NCBI GenBank assembly: GCA_963741055.1
Contig: CAVUGU010000008.1
Coordinates: 1 to 64,000 of the forward strand
Source: Bog-756 sp963741055
GTDB lineage: Bacteria; Actinomycetota; Acidimicrobiia; Acidimicrobiales; RAAP-2
Reading direction: 5' to 3'
DNA: 64,000 nt
In this document: positions 16,459 through 25,148 of the stretch, one piece after another
Layout: each line of letters starts with the position of its first letter
How positions within the stretch are numbered: position 1 is the stretch's first letter
Translations under genes and position numbers: made by a program
Notes under the pieces: generated by a model
The model's input: only the letters and a program-made list of their open reading frames with translations
What the model was told of the DNA's origin: nothing
Database searches by the model: none

Positions 16459-17130
16459 TCACTCCTCGTCCTTGTTCACCTTCCTGATCGCGCCGTACCC
16501 GCCGGAGATGGCCTGCATGATGACGGCTTCGAAGTCCTTGTCGGTGAGGACCCGCGGCGTCCCGAGCGACGAAGCCCTCCAGTACAGCTCGGCCAGCCAT
16601 TCGAGCAGCTCGAGGCGCTCGACGGCCTGGTCCATGGTCGCCCCGTAGGCGATCGATCCGTGGTTCTGCATCATCGCGGCGTTGCGACCTTCTAGCGCTT
16701 TGACCACGTTGTCCGCGAGCTCCTTCGATCCGAAGGTGGCATAGGGCGCGGTGCGGGGCGCACCGCCGAGGCTGAGGCTGCTGTAATGCAGCGGAGGGAG
16801 CTCGTCGTGGCAGCACGAGAGAGCGGTCGAGGCCATCGCATGGGCGTGGGTGATGGCGAGCGCCGGAGTGGCGGCGTAGATGCCGGTGTGGAGGGGGACC
16901 TCGGAGGTCGGCGCCAACTCGCCGTCGACGATCTGGCCGTCGAGGTCGATGACGGTGACCATCTCGGCGGTCACCGTCGCCAGATCCGCGCCGGTCGGGG
17001 TGACCGCGACCAGGTCGTCGCGGCGAGCCGAGATGTTCCCCGCGGTCCCGATCACCAGTCCGGCCTCCGCGAGGTGGCGGCTCGCACTCGCGACGGCCTC
17101 GCGCTCGTCGGCCAAGAGCAGATCGGCCAT
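16459..17130 (-). CDS. Class II aldolase/adducin family protein
   Basis: A 223-residue protein starting at ATG 17130 behind AAAGGAG. Zinc-binding and catalytic residues of L-fuculose-phosphate aldolase-type enzymes are present: E77 in SEVPLH, H95 and H97 in ITHAHAMAS and H157 in MMQNHGSIAYG, plus the phosphate-site GTAGNIS at 28-34. It probably cleaves or epimerises a sugar phosphate, but no sugar kinase or isomerase is nearby to name the substrate. The upstream open frame runs into the DUF2254 remnant. Confidence 0.84.
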   Translation of the reverse strand: MADLLLADEREAVASASRHLAEAGLVIGTAGNISARRDDLVAVTPTGADLATVTAEMVTVIDLDGQIVDGELAPTSEVPLHTGIYAATPALAITHAHAMASTALSCCHDELPPLHYSSLSLGGAPRTAPYATFGSKELADNVVKALEGRNAAMMQNHGSIAYGATMDQAVERLELLEWLAELYWRASSLGTPRVLTDKDFEAVIMQAISGGYGAIRKVNKDEE

Positions 17131-17274
17131 TCCCTCGCTCCTTTCGCACGAAGCCCCCGGTGCTCGACGGCTTCGGTGGCCAACGTACCCGGGCGGACAG
17201 CCCGGGTGCGAGCCGGGCTGACCCGGCTCGATCGCGAGGTCGCGGCGATTCCGCATCCGCCGGGTCGTCGTGAC

Positions 17275-18029
17275 CGGGTAGCCGTAGCGCACCCGGATGT
17301 CCTCGAGGTCGCTCTCTTCTTCGACGCTCGACTCGGCGCTGCGCACCGTCCCACCACGCTGGTCGAGGAGCTCGAGGAGGTCCGGAACGCTCCGACCTGC
17401 ATCGTCTGGTGCGCTCGTTTCGACCGGTAGGACGGAGGCAGGGAATTCCGTGTCGATCGCGACGAACAGGTCTTCGGCGATCCCTGCGATGACCTCGGGA
17501 AGCTGGATCGACTTCGCGATGTGGTGGATGAAGTAGACGAGGACGCCGAGGTCGACGAGGAGGAGCGCCTCGGAGACCGAGATGGAAAGGTGGGGATGAA
17601 CTGGGTGCCGGGCGTGGTGGTGATGGACCCGAGGGTGACCACCGACTAGACGAAGGTCCCGACGAAGACGCCCAACGTGATCTGATTGCCGAAGTCGCGC
17701 ACGAAATTCCGCAACATGCGGGGACCGAACTGCTGGGAGGCAAGGGTCAGCGCCAGGATCGTGATCGAGACGACGACGCCGATGACGGTGATGATCGCGG
17801 CCACGATCGCGATGAGCACCTGGCGGCCGGCGTCGGTGCTTCCGGTGCGCAACCAGAACGGAAGGGTCAGCTGATGGTGGCAGGCAGCGAGGTCGATCGC
17901 GAACGTGACCCCGAAGAGTGCGAGCGCAACGACGATCATGATGCAGGGGACCAGCCAGAAAGTGGTCCGCAGTGCCTCGTCGGGGTCTCCACGCGAATGT
18001 CTCGCTGCCGACCAGTCTTCCCGGCTCAC
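17275..18029 (-). pseudogene. DUF2254 membrane protein remnant (nonsense codon, frameshift, lost C-terminus)
   Basis: From GTG 18029 the frame encodes membrane helices (WLVPCIMIVVALALFGVTFA, then VLIAIVAAIITVIGVVVSIT) and the DUF2254 signature LASQQFGPRMLRNFVRDFG. It then stops at a TAG (17646-17648) where the family has Tyr. Beyond the stop, VVTLGSITTTPGTQFIP continues. One missing C in a C-run (about 17608) then shifts the frame, after which LVDLGVLVYFIHHIAKSIQL follows, again typical of DUF2254. The ~200-residue C-terminal soluble domain is absent and the frame runs on into the aldolase gene. Loss of a whole domain in addition to point damage makes this a pseudogene. The right-hand border given here is approximate. 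Confidence 0.7.
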
Positions 18030-18079
18030 CTGACGAACTCCGCGAGCGTAGCTGGCCGAAGCGTGCTCGCCGATCGTGA

Positions 18080-19587
18080 GTGTCGAGCGTGACCAGCGTC
18101 GAGCCCGACCTCCGCTACAGCTCGTCGACCGGGCGCTGGGTGATCGCCGCGACGGTACTCGGTTCGGGGATGGCCTCGATTGACGCGACGGTGGTGGGCA
18201 TCGCACTTCCCACGATCGGGAGGGAGTTCCACGCCTCCTTCGGGGGCCTCCAGTGGGTGGTCAACGGATACACGCTCGCCCTTGCCGCGCTGCTGTTGGT
18301 CGGCGGTTCTCTCGGTGACCACTACGGAAGGCGCCGGATCTTCACGATCGGAGTGGCGTGGTTCACCGTGGCCTCGGCCGCGTGCGCGCTCGCACCGGGC
18401 ACCGCGGTGCTCGTCGGGCTGCGGATCCTCCAGGGAATGGGGGCCGCGTTGCTCACGCCCGGGAGCCTCGCCATCCTCCAGGCCTCCTTCGACAAGGACG
18501 ACCGTGGACGGGCGATCGGAGCCTGGACCGGCCTCGGCGGGGTCGCCACCGCGATCGGCCCGTTCCTCGGCGGTTTCCTGATCGCTGCGGCGTCGTGGCG
18601 GTGGATCTTCCTCATCAACCTTCCGCTCGGCGCGGCCGTGCTGCTCATCTCGTCACGGCACGTGCCCGAGAGCCGCGATCCGCAAGCTCGGGGCCGAATC
18701 GACCTCGAGGGTGCCGTGCTCGGCTTTCTCGCCCTCGGCGGGATCACCTTCGGTCTGATGAGTGGGCCCTCGCTCGGCTGGGCCCGGCCGGTGGTGCTCC
18801 TCCCTCTCCTCGGCGGCGCGGTCGCCGCCGGCGCGTTCGTCGCGGTCGAGCTTCATTCGCCCACACCGATGCTGCCTCCCGGACTGTTCAAGAGGCGACA
18901 GTTCAGCGTGACCAACGCGGTGACCTTCGTGGTCTACGCGGCCCTCGGCGGAGCGCTCTTCCTCCTGCCCACCGTCCTCCAGATCGTCGGCGGTTACAGC
19001 CCGCTCGAGTCAGGGATCGCGCTGCTACCCCTGACCGTGATCATGCTCCTGCTCTCCGCTCGCTCGGGCCGCCTGGCGAGTCGTATCGGCCCGCGTCTGC
19101 AGATGAGCGTCGGCCCGATGATCGTCGGGGTCGGCCTGGTGCTCCTCTCTCGTGTGGGCTCCGACACGTCCTATCTCACCGGGGTCTTGCCGGCCGTGCT
19201 CGTCTTCGGGCTCGGCCTCTCCGCGACCGTCGCCCCGCTCACCGCGACGGCGCTCTCGTCGGCGCCCGCCGAACAGGCTGGTATCGCCTCTGCGGTGAAC
19301 AACGACGTCGCCCGGATCGGAGGCCTGCTCGCGGTGGCGGTGCTGCCCGCGCTGACCGGTATCACCGGGTCGAGCTACCTCCATCCCGTCCAGCTGGCAC
19401 ACGGCTTCCGAACTGCGTCGATCGCCGCAGGCGTCGCGTGTCTGCGGCAGGTGTCGGCGCGGCGTTCGGTATCCGCAATCCCACGCGGCTCCCGACCGAG
19501 GTCGGCCGGGCCGCACCGCCTCCACCGGTCCCACTCGTCCACTGTGCACTCGACGGTCCACCACTGGTCACTCGAACCAGCGCCTGA
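18080..19587 (+). CDS. MFS drug-exporter-like transporter, 14-helix type (frame break near 19440)
   Basis: A major facilitator protein of the EmrB/QacA (DHA2) group. Family motifs are MASIDATVVGIALPTIG in helix 1, the inter-helix motif GDHYGRRR, and LQGMGAALLTPGSLAIL. The C-terminal half continues to GFRTASIAAGVA. Near 19440 the reading frame changes; the alternative frame gives AAGVGAAFGIRNPT and a short Pro-rich tail ending at TGA 19585-19587, which looks like a normal end. GTG 18080 is taken as the start, with GTG 18089 possible. The substrate is unknown; proton-coupled export of a toxic compound is the usual role. Confidence 0.83.
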
Positions 19588-19783
19588 GTCGCGTCGTCGA
19601 CCGGGCGACCTCACTCTGTCTGAGGAGCGTCAGTCGAAGGTGGTGGTGATGTAGCGGTCGATGGTCGGACCCGCCCAGCGCGCGACTGCGGCTCTTGGAG
19701 CGTGCGACGGTCGGCGCGGGCACCGGGCCCGGGTCGGGCTGAGCGGGGCGGGAAGCACAGGCCGGACCGAGCCGGCCGGGAGT

Positions 19784-20733
19784 TCAGGTGCCGGTCAGCT
19801 CCGACACCACCGGTGCGAGCTGCTCCCAGCTGTCCGCCTCGATCGACCAGTACGAGATCCCGTACTCCTCGCGGCGCCACCGGAGTTCCTCGACCATCTC
19901 GTCGAGGGTGCCGATGAGGGCCAGAGGAATGTGGAGCGCGTCCTTCGGTGTCGATCCCGAAGTGGGGGGCCATCGCCTCGATGATCGCCTGACGCGTCGT
20001 CGGTGATCATGACGAACCCGATCAGCGAATTGAGCTCGAGCGAGTCGAAGCGCGTACCTGCCGCCTCCTTCACCCACCCGATCTTCTCGCGGGTCCGTTC
20101 GGGAGTTGCGTTCGGCGCCGTCTCGGGGCCGCCTGTCCCGTCCCGCAGGTTGACGTTGATGCTCACGATGTCGGCGTTGCGTGCGGCGAAGGAAAGGATC
20201 CGCTTTCCTCCTCCGCCGATGATCAGCGGGGGACCGGGTTGCTGGACCGGCCGAGGCAGCAAGGTGTGCTCGTGCACCTGGTAGTGCTCACCGTCGAAGC
20301 TGAACGGTCCGTCGGAGCGGAGCAAGCCGTTCAGGATGGTGACCGCCTCTTCGAAGCGGTCGACTCGGACCCGTGGCGGGTCGTAGGTGATGCCGGACTC
20401 GTCGTAGTCGGTGCGCATCCAGCCCGCACCGAGACTGAGCTCGAAACGGCCTTCGCTCAGCACGTCGAGGGTGGCCGCCTCCTTGGCGAGCACCAGGGGG
20501 TGTCGGTAGTCGTTGCCGAACACGAGTGACCCCAAGCGCAAGGTGGTGGTGGCGGCGGCAACCGCAGCGAGCGCGGGAACCGGCGCGAGTTGGTCGCCGA
20601 AGTGGTCGGGCATCATCAGTGCCGAGTAGCCGATATCCTCGGCCTTCCTCGCCTGGTCGGCCCAGGAGCGGGCCGTGCCGTCTGGTGCGCGGCTCAGCTG
20701 TGCGGCGAAGCGGAATTTGCGGTCGTGCGCCAT
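19784..20733 (-). CDS. F420-dependent LLM-class oxidoreductase (two frame breaks)
   Basis: Begins MAHDRKFRFAAQLSRAPDG at ATG 20733 and has the blocks MMPDHFGDQLAPVPALAA, NDYRHPLVLAKEAATLDVLS, ELSLGAGWMRTDY and PPLIIGGGGKRIL. These match the MSMEG_2516-type (TIGR03621) family of luciferase-like flavin or F420 oxidoreductases. After FVMITDDA the frame changes near 19990 (QAIIEAMAPHFGID) and again near 19950 (PKDALHIPLALIGTLDEM), ending SELTGT. The rebuilt protein of ~316 residues has normal family length, so both breaks look like sequence errors. It implies that the organism makes coenzyme F420. The substrate is unknown. Confidence 0.8.
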
Positions 20734-20774
20734 CCCGCCATCCTGGCCGATCCCCGGCCGGTGCGCCGGTCCGC

Positions 20775-21266
20775 TCAGCGGGAGGTCGTGAAGTCGAGGT
20801 GCACCTGCATCGAGCCGAGCACCGATATGCCTTGCCGGACGCCGTTGACCGACCACTCCTTGATCACGAGGGCCTGTCCGGAGCGGGTGCCGGCCGGCGC
20901 GAGCGCCTCGGCAACCGGGCGAGGGAGATACCCGACCTTCTTGCCGCTGCCGATCACCGCCAGCGCGTGGCGGTCCTGCTGGTTGGAGTGCTCCGGTTGG
21001 ATCTGGACCGACCGCCCGGCACTGAAGGCGTCGAGCGAGAGGACGTCGTCGTGGAACGCCGTCCCGGTGACCCTGGTGTGGAAGACGCCGGGCAGGACGA
21101 GGGCCTCGTCGTCCTCGCCCAGCTCGCGGCGCCGGTCCTGATCGAGGTAGGCATTGAACCCCAACCCGACGAGGAGACCGTCGGCGCCCTCGACGGTGCA
21201 GTGGTCGCCTTCGAGGTACACGGGAAGGCGGACGCCGTCGCCCGCTCGTCTCCTGCGTTCTGCCAT
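20775..21266 (-). CDS. HIRAN-domain protein
   Basis: A 163-residue protein. ATG 21266 follows AAGGGG on the minus strand; ATG 21296 upstream is less likely. The central part VTGTAFHDDVLSLDAFSAG, EHSNQQDRHALAVIGSGKKV and GYLPRPVAEALAP matches HIRAN domains, which bind DNA ends or stalled forks in larger repair proteins such as HLTF and also occur alone in bacteria. No helicase or nuclease domain is attached. Function here is unknown; a nucleic-acid-binding role is an inference from the domain. Confidence 0.72.
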   Translation of the reverse strand: MAERRRRAGDGVRLPVYLEGDHCTVEGADGLLVGLGFNAYLDQDRRRELGEDDEALVLPGVFHTRVTGTAFHDDVLSLDAFSAGRSVQIQPEHSNQQDRHALAVIGSGKKVGYLPRPVAEALAPAGTRSGQALVIKEWSVNGVRQGISVLGSMQVHLDFTTSR

Positions 21267-21316
21267 CAGCCCCTTGCTCCGTGTCCGCTCTGGCATCGAC
21301 GTGTGAGTAGGAGACC

Positions 21317-21571
21317 TTGAGTGGGCCGGGCGAACGCCACAGCTCGGCGCAGATCGGCCTCGCCTACGGACGGGTCATGCTGCGGGACGGCGACGTATTC
21401 GGTCCGGTGGTCAACCTCGCGTCCCGGGTGGTCGACGAAGCAGACCCGGCGGAGGTGTTGGCGACCGCAGAGGTCGCCGCACTCGCCGGATGCCGATCCG
21501 AACCCGCCGGCCACCGGCAGATCAAGGGCGTCGAAGGGGACGTGGAGCTTCGGCGCGTGCTGGGGCGCTGA
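21317..21571 (+). pseudogene. C-terminal fragment of a class III adenylate/guanylate cyclase
   Basis: About 84 residues reading AQIGLAYGRVMLRDGDVFGP and VVNLASRVVDEADPAEVLAT, ending VELRRVLGR. This is the last third of a class III nucleotide cyclase domain (the GDVFGPVVNLASR block is characteristic). The metal-binding first half is missing, and only ~20 bases separate it from the HIRAN gene upstream. It is best read as a deletion remnant; translation is unlikely to matter. Confidence 0.68.
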
Positions 21572-21581
21572 TCGGCCGGGC

Positions 21582-22448
21582 TCAATCGAAGGTGGGCAGG
21601 ACACGGTCGTGGAGGAAGGCGAGCACTGCGTTGGCGAACGCGTCGTTGCGATCGCCCGCGATCATGTGTGCGGCTCCCGCAACGTCGACCACGGTCGCGT
21701 CGGGGATGCGGGTGAGGAGGTCGTCGACGCCGTCCTGGCTCACCACGTCGCTCAGGGCACCCCGCACCAACATGGTCGGGACGTGGATGTTCCTCGTGGC
21801 CCAGTCGAGGAGGCCGGAGAACTGCTCGGGCACCACCTCGGTCCGCTCCTGGCTGATGAACTTCGGGTCCCAGTGCCAGTACCACCGGCCGTCGCGCTGT
21901 CGGAGCACTTTCTTCAGCCCTTCGGGGTTGAATCCCCGCTTGCGTTGCGGCGTGTAGGCGGCGATGGCGGCGGCCGCGTCCTCGAGGGTGTCGAAGCCAC
22001 CGAAACCGGATTGCATGAACCGGGTGATGCGCTGGATCCCCTCCTGGTTGGTCTTCGGAGTGATGTCGACGAGCACCAGGCCGCACGAGAGCGTGCGGTC
22101 GCTGGTGCCCTCGGCGAGCATGGCCGCCATTCCGCCGAGGGAAGCTCCGACCAGTACCGGCGGCCGCCCGAGTTGGTCCACCACCGCGACGCAATCGGCG
22201 CAGAACGCGGTGAACGAGTAGTCGCCGTTCGGCGCCCAGTCGCTGTCGCCGTGGCCGCGGAGATCGAGGGTGACCGTCCGCCAACCCTCTCCGGCGACCG
22301 CCTCGGCGGCAGAACCCCAGGCGTGGCGGGTCTGACCGCCGCCGTGGAGGAAGAGCACCGGGTGCGCCGCCGGATCGCCCCGGACGTCCGCGACGAGGCG
22401 TAACCCCTCGAACCCCTCGAAGGTCACCGTCTCGACGTCCATGCGCAC
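21582..22448 (-). CDS. Alpha/beta-fold hydrolase
   Basis: A 288-residue protein of the epoxide hydrolase/haloperoxidase-like alpha/beta hydrolase group. It shows the oxyanion motif LFLHGGGQTRHAW, the block LRGHGDSDW, nucleophile S103 in LVGASLGGMAA and the catalytic His in GAAHMIAGD. GTG 22448 is used; ATG 22442, two codons later, is equally possible. The divergent neighbour is an LEH-type epoxide hydrolase-like gene, so a joint role in degrading a cyclic or terpenoid compound is possible. Substrate unknown. Confidence 0.82.
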   Translation of the reverse strand: MRMDVETVTFEGFEGLRLVADVRGDPAAHPVLFLHGGGQTRHAWGSAAEAVAGEGWRTVTLDLRGHGDSDWAPNGDYSFTAFCADCVAVVDQLGRPPVLVGASLGGMAAMLAEGTSDRTLSCGLVLVDITPKTNQEGIQRITRFMQSGFGGFDTLEDAAAAIAAYTPQRKRGFNPEGLKKVLRQRDGRWYWHWDPKFISQERTEVVPEQFSGLLDWATRNIHVPTMLVRGALSDVVSQDGVDDLLTRIPDATVVDVAGAAHMIAGDRNDAFANAVLAFLHDRVLPTFD

Positions 22449-22552
22449 ATCGTCACACAGGTGCCCGACGACTGCGACTTCGCGGTCCCGGCGAGGACTG
22501 CGCCGGTCCGCGATAGCGTGACGCGGTCGGCGGCGAGGATCGGAGGTGGTCG

Positions 22553-22930
22553 ATGGGAAATCCCACGGATGCCGAGCGGGTGGTGCGTGATCTCTGCAGC
22601 GGTTTCGCCAAGCACGACGCCGAGGCGCTGCGGCAGTACTTCACCGAGGACGTCGTGTACCACAACATTCCCATGGACGCCGCCATCGGTATCGATGCCA
22701 CTGTCCAGTTCATCGCGGGCTTCTTCGGGATGTGCGACAGCATGGACATCGACATGCTCCACCTTGCGGTCCGAGACGACGTGGTGCTGACCGAGCGGAT
22801 CGACACCTTCAAGGTCGGCGACAAGGTGGCGGCGCTGCCGGTCATGGGCACCTTCGAGGTGCGCGACGGCAAGATCAGCGCCTGGCGCGACTACTTCGAT
22901 CTCGCCCAGATCACCACGATGCTCTCGTAG
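22553..22930 (+). CDS. Limonene-1,2-epoxide hydrolase family protein
   Basis: A 125-residue cone-shaped SnoaL/NTF2-fold protein starting at ATG 22553 behind GGAGGTGG. It keeps the Asp-Arg-Asp catalytic set of limonene-1,2-epoxide hydrolases: R82 and D84 in ERIDTF and D113 in WRDYFD. These enzymes open epoxides by one-step water attack. In actinobacteria relatives such as EphG act on sterol-type or other lipid epoxides. Length fits the family. Confidence 0.8.
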   Translation: MGNPTDAERVVRDLCSGFAKHDAEALRQYFTEDVVYHNIPMDAAIGIDATVQFIAGFFGMCDSMDIDMLHLAVRDDVVLTERIDTFKVGDKVAALPVMGTFEVRDGKISAWRDYFDLAQITTMLS

Positions 22931-23052
22931 GACCGAGGGCGCGGAGCGCTCGTGCCCCCGGTGGCCGCTGCTGCACGTCCCTTAGAATTGGCCATTGATC
23001 GACTTCGACGTCCGCTGCAGTCCTGGCCTCGAGGCCCGGCCCCACTGACCCG

Positions 23053-25074
23053 GTGACGACGACCGGCGCCCCGCCCACCTCTGCTCGCGAGCTGCCCGAC
23101 GCGAACCCGAGCGTTCCGTCGGCACTCGGTGCGCCGGCTCCGATCCGCGTCGCGAGGAGTACCCGGCACCGTGCGACCCTGCTGGCCGCGGGCGGCTATC
23201 TCGGGCTGGCGATCGCACTCTGGTCCCACGTCTGGACCTCCCACCCGGCATCGACGACCACCTGTGGTTGCGGGGACAGCTCGCTGTTCACCTGGTTCCT
23301 CGCCTGGCCGGCCACCGCGCTCGCACACGGCCTCGACCCGTTCTTCACCACCGCGATGGGCTACCCGCACGGGGTGAACCTGCTCGCCAACACCAGCGTG
23401 CCCGCCTTCGGTCTCCTGCTCGCTCCGGTGACGTGGCTCTTCGGACCGATCGTGACCCTGAACGTCGCGCTCACACTCGCGCCCGCCCTCTCTGGGTTCG
23501 CCATGTTCGTCCTTCTTCGGCGGTGGGTGCGTTTCGCACCCGCCGCGTTCGTGGGCGGGTTGCTCTACGGGTTCTCGCCTTTCGTGTTGGTCAGCCTCGC
23601 CGACGCCCACCTGATGCTCGGTATGGCCTTCGTGCCTCCGCTCGTCGCGGCCGGTCTCGACGAGGTGCTCTTCCGCCAACGGGCCCGTCCGGTCGCAGCC
23701 GGGATCGTGCTCGGGCTCCTGGTGACCCTCCAGTTCTTCGTCGGGACCGAGGTGTTGGTCATGATGCTCGTGCTCGGCGCGCTCTGGGTGGTGGCGGTGC
23801 TCGTCGCCGCCGCACTCGCCTGGCCGGAGGCTCTGCGACGCCACGTCCGATATGCGGCAGTGGCGCTCGGCGTGGCGACCGCGACCGCCGGCGCGCTGCT
23901 GGCCTATCCGGTGTGGTTCGCCCTGGCAGGGCCGGCCCACTTCTCGGGTCTCGTCTGGCCGGGTCTCCACGTCGCCCGAGCGGGCACGAGCGTGCGCGAC
24001 TACTTCCTTCCCGAGCCACCGCTCTCCACCGGCTTCTTCGGGCACGCGATGAGCGTGGTCATCGGCGGCGCGCAGGGGCCGGTCCTCTCGTCGCAGTACC
24101 TCGGGTTGGGGATGTTCGCGGTGATCGTGATCGGCCTGGTGGTGTGGCGACGCGACCGGCGCCTCTGGGCCTTCGCCTTGCTCGCCGCCATTTCGGTGGC
24201 GCTCTCCTTCGGGGTCCGGTACGGCTCATGGTCCCCGTGGGGGCTGGTCGCTCACCTCCCGCTGTTCGAGAACGTCTCGCCCAGCCGTTTCGCGCTCTTC
24301 ACCGAGCTCGCCACCGCGGCGATGGTTGCACTCGTCGTCGAGCACGCCTACGACGCGGCCCGGCTCTGGTCCGCCGCCCACGACCGCGCACGCTCCTCTC
24401 GGGTGGCGCGCCGGAGCCTCCCCTTCCTCGCCGCGGCTGCGGTTGCCGCCCTCGCCGTCGCGCCGCCTGCTGTTTACTTCGCGACCAGCCTCCCGATCAC
24501 CACACAGCCGGTGCTCGTGCCCGCCTGGTTCTCCACGGTGGGCAACCGTCTCGGTGCCGGCCAGGTCGTGCTGGTGCTACCGGCGCCCTTCGGGGTGACC
24601 CAGAGCGCGATGACCTGGCAGGCGGTGGACCGCATGGACTTCTCGATGGCGGGCCAAGGAGGCCCGGGCGGTGTGGTCGAGCGAGCGGGTGCCGCTCGTG
24701 CGGGACAGCAGGAGATCGTCGACACCTCGTTCTTCTTCGCCAACGGCACGGTGACGCCAAAGGGTGTCGCCGCGGTGAGGAACGCGCTGGCCACCTGGCA
24801 GGTGACCATGGTGGTGGTCCCCGATCAGCCGGCGCTTCCCGACTACGAGCGGATCCGCTCGGTGACCGAGGCGGCGACACTGATGACCGCGGCCACCGGC
24901 AAAGCACCGCAACTCCGTTCGGACGCCTGGGTCTGGAGCGGTGTGCGGAACGCCTCCGGAGCGGAGCCGGCGGTCTCTTCGGCCATCGCGCGGTGCGATG
25001 CCGGTCTCCCCGTCGAAGGGAAGACCGCGGTCCACGCGGCGACCGCGTGCGCGCTCACCTCCCTCCGGCGGTAG
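23053..25074 (+). CDS. Large multi-pass membrane protein, glycosyltransferase-C-like
   Basis: A 673-residue integral membrane protein starting at GTG 23053. About eleven hydrophobic helices fill residues 40-480, followed by a ~190-residue extracytoplasmic C-terminal domain. The first loop contains CGCGDSSLFTWFLAWPATAL, and the pattern (acidic residue in loop 1, helices, soluble C-terminal domain) resembles GT-C or YfhO-type transferases that use lipid-linked sugars. No family-defining catalytic motif can be confirmed by eye, so the function is a guess. It stands alone between the epoxide hydrolase and acyl-CoA dehydrogenase genes. Confidence 0.72.
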   Translation: MTTTGAPPTSARELPDANPSVPSALGAPAPIRVARSTRHRATLLAAGGYLGLAIALWSHVWTSHPASTTTCGCGDSSLFTWFLAWPATALAHGLDPFFTTAMGYPHGVNLLANTSVPAFGLLLAPVTWLFGPIVTLNVALTLAPALSGFAMFVLLRRWVRFAPAAFVGGLLYGFSPFVLVSLADAHLMLGMAFVPPLVAAGLDEVLFRQRARPVAAGIVLGLLVTLQFFVGTEVLVMMLVLGALWVVAVLVAAALAWPEALRRHVRYAAVALGVATATAGALLAYPVWFALAGPAHFSGLVWPGLHVARAGTSVRDYFLPEPPLSTGFFGHAMSVVIGGAQGPVLSSQYLGLGMFAVIVIGLVVWRRDRRLWAFALLAAISVALSFGVRYGSWSPWGLVAHLPLFENVSPSRFALFTELATAAMVALVVEHAYDAARLWSAAHDRARSSRVARRSLPFLAAAAVAALAVAPPAVYFATSLPITTQPVLVPAWFSTVGNRLGAGQVVLVLPAPFGVTQSAMTWQAVDRMDFSMAGQGGPGGVVERAGAARAGQQEIVDTSFFFANGTVTPKGVAAVRNALATWQVTMVVVPDQPALPDYERIRSVTEAATLMTAATGKAPQLRSDAWVWSGVRNASGAEPAVSSAIARCDAGLPVEGKTAVHAATACALTSLRR

Positions 25075-25148
25075 CGCCGGCGGGCAGATTGCGACGTACT
25101 CGTCGACGTCTTGAGCGGACGGGAGAGCGTCGGTCGTAGTCTCGGGAC

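Noticed and set aside
15191..17743. 850-codon open frame on the minus strand.
   Set aside because: It is antisense to the alcohol dehydrogenase and out of frame with the aldolase; the long opening is an effect of high GC at third positions.
19588..19783. 196-base gap with a GC-rich inverted repeat (CGGGCACCGGGCCCGGG near 19716), considered as a terminator.
   Set aside because: The symmetry is short and imperfect and lies far from both convergent stops, so it is not reported as a feature.
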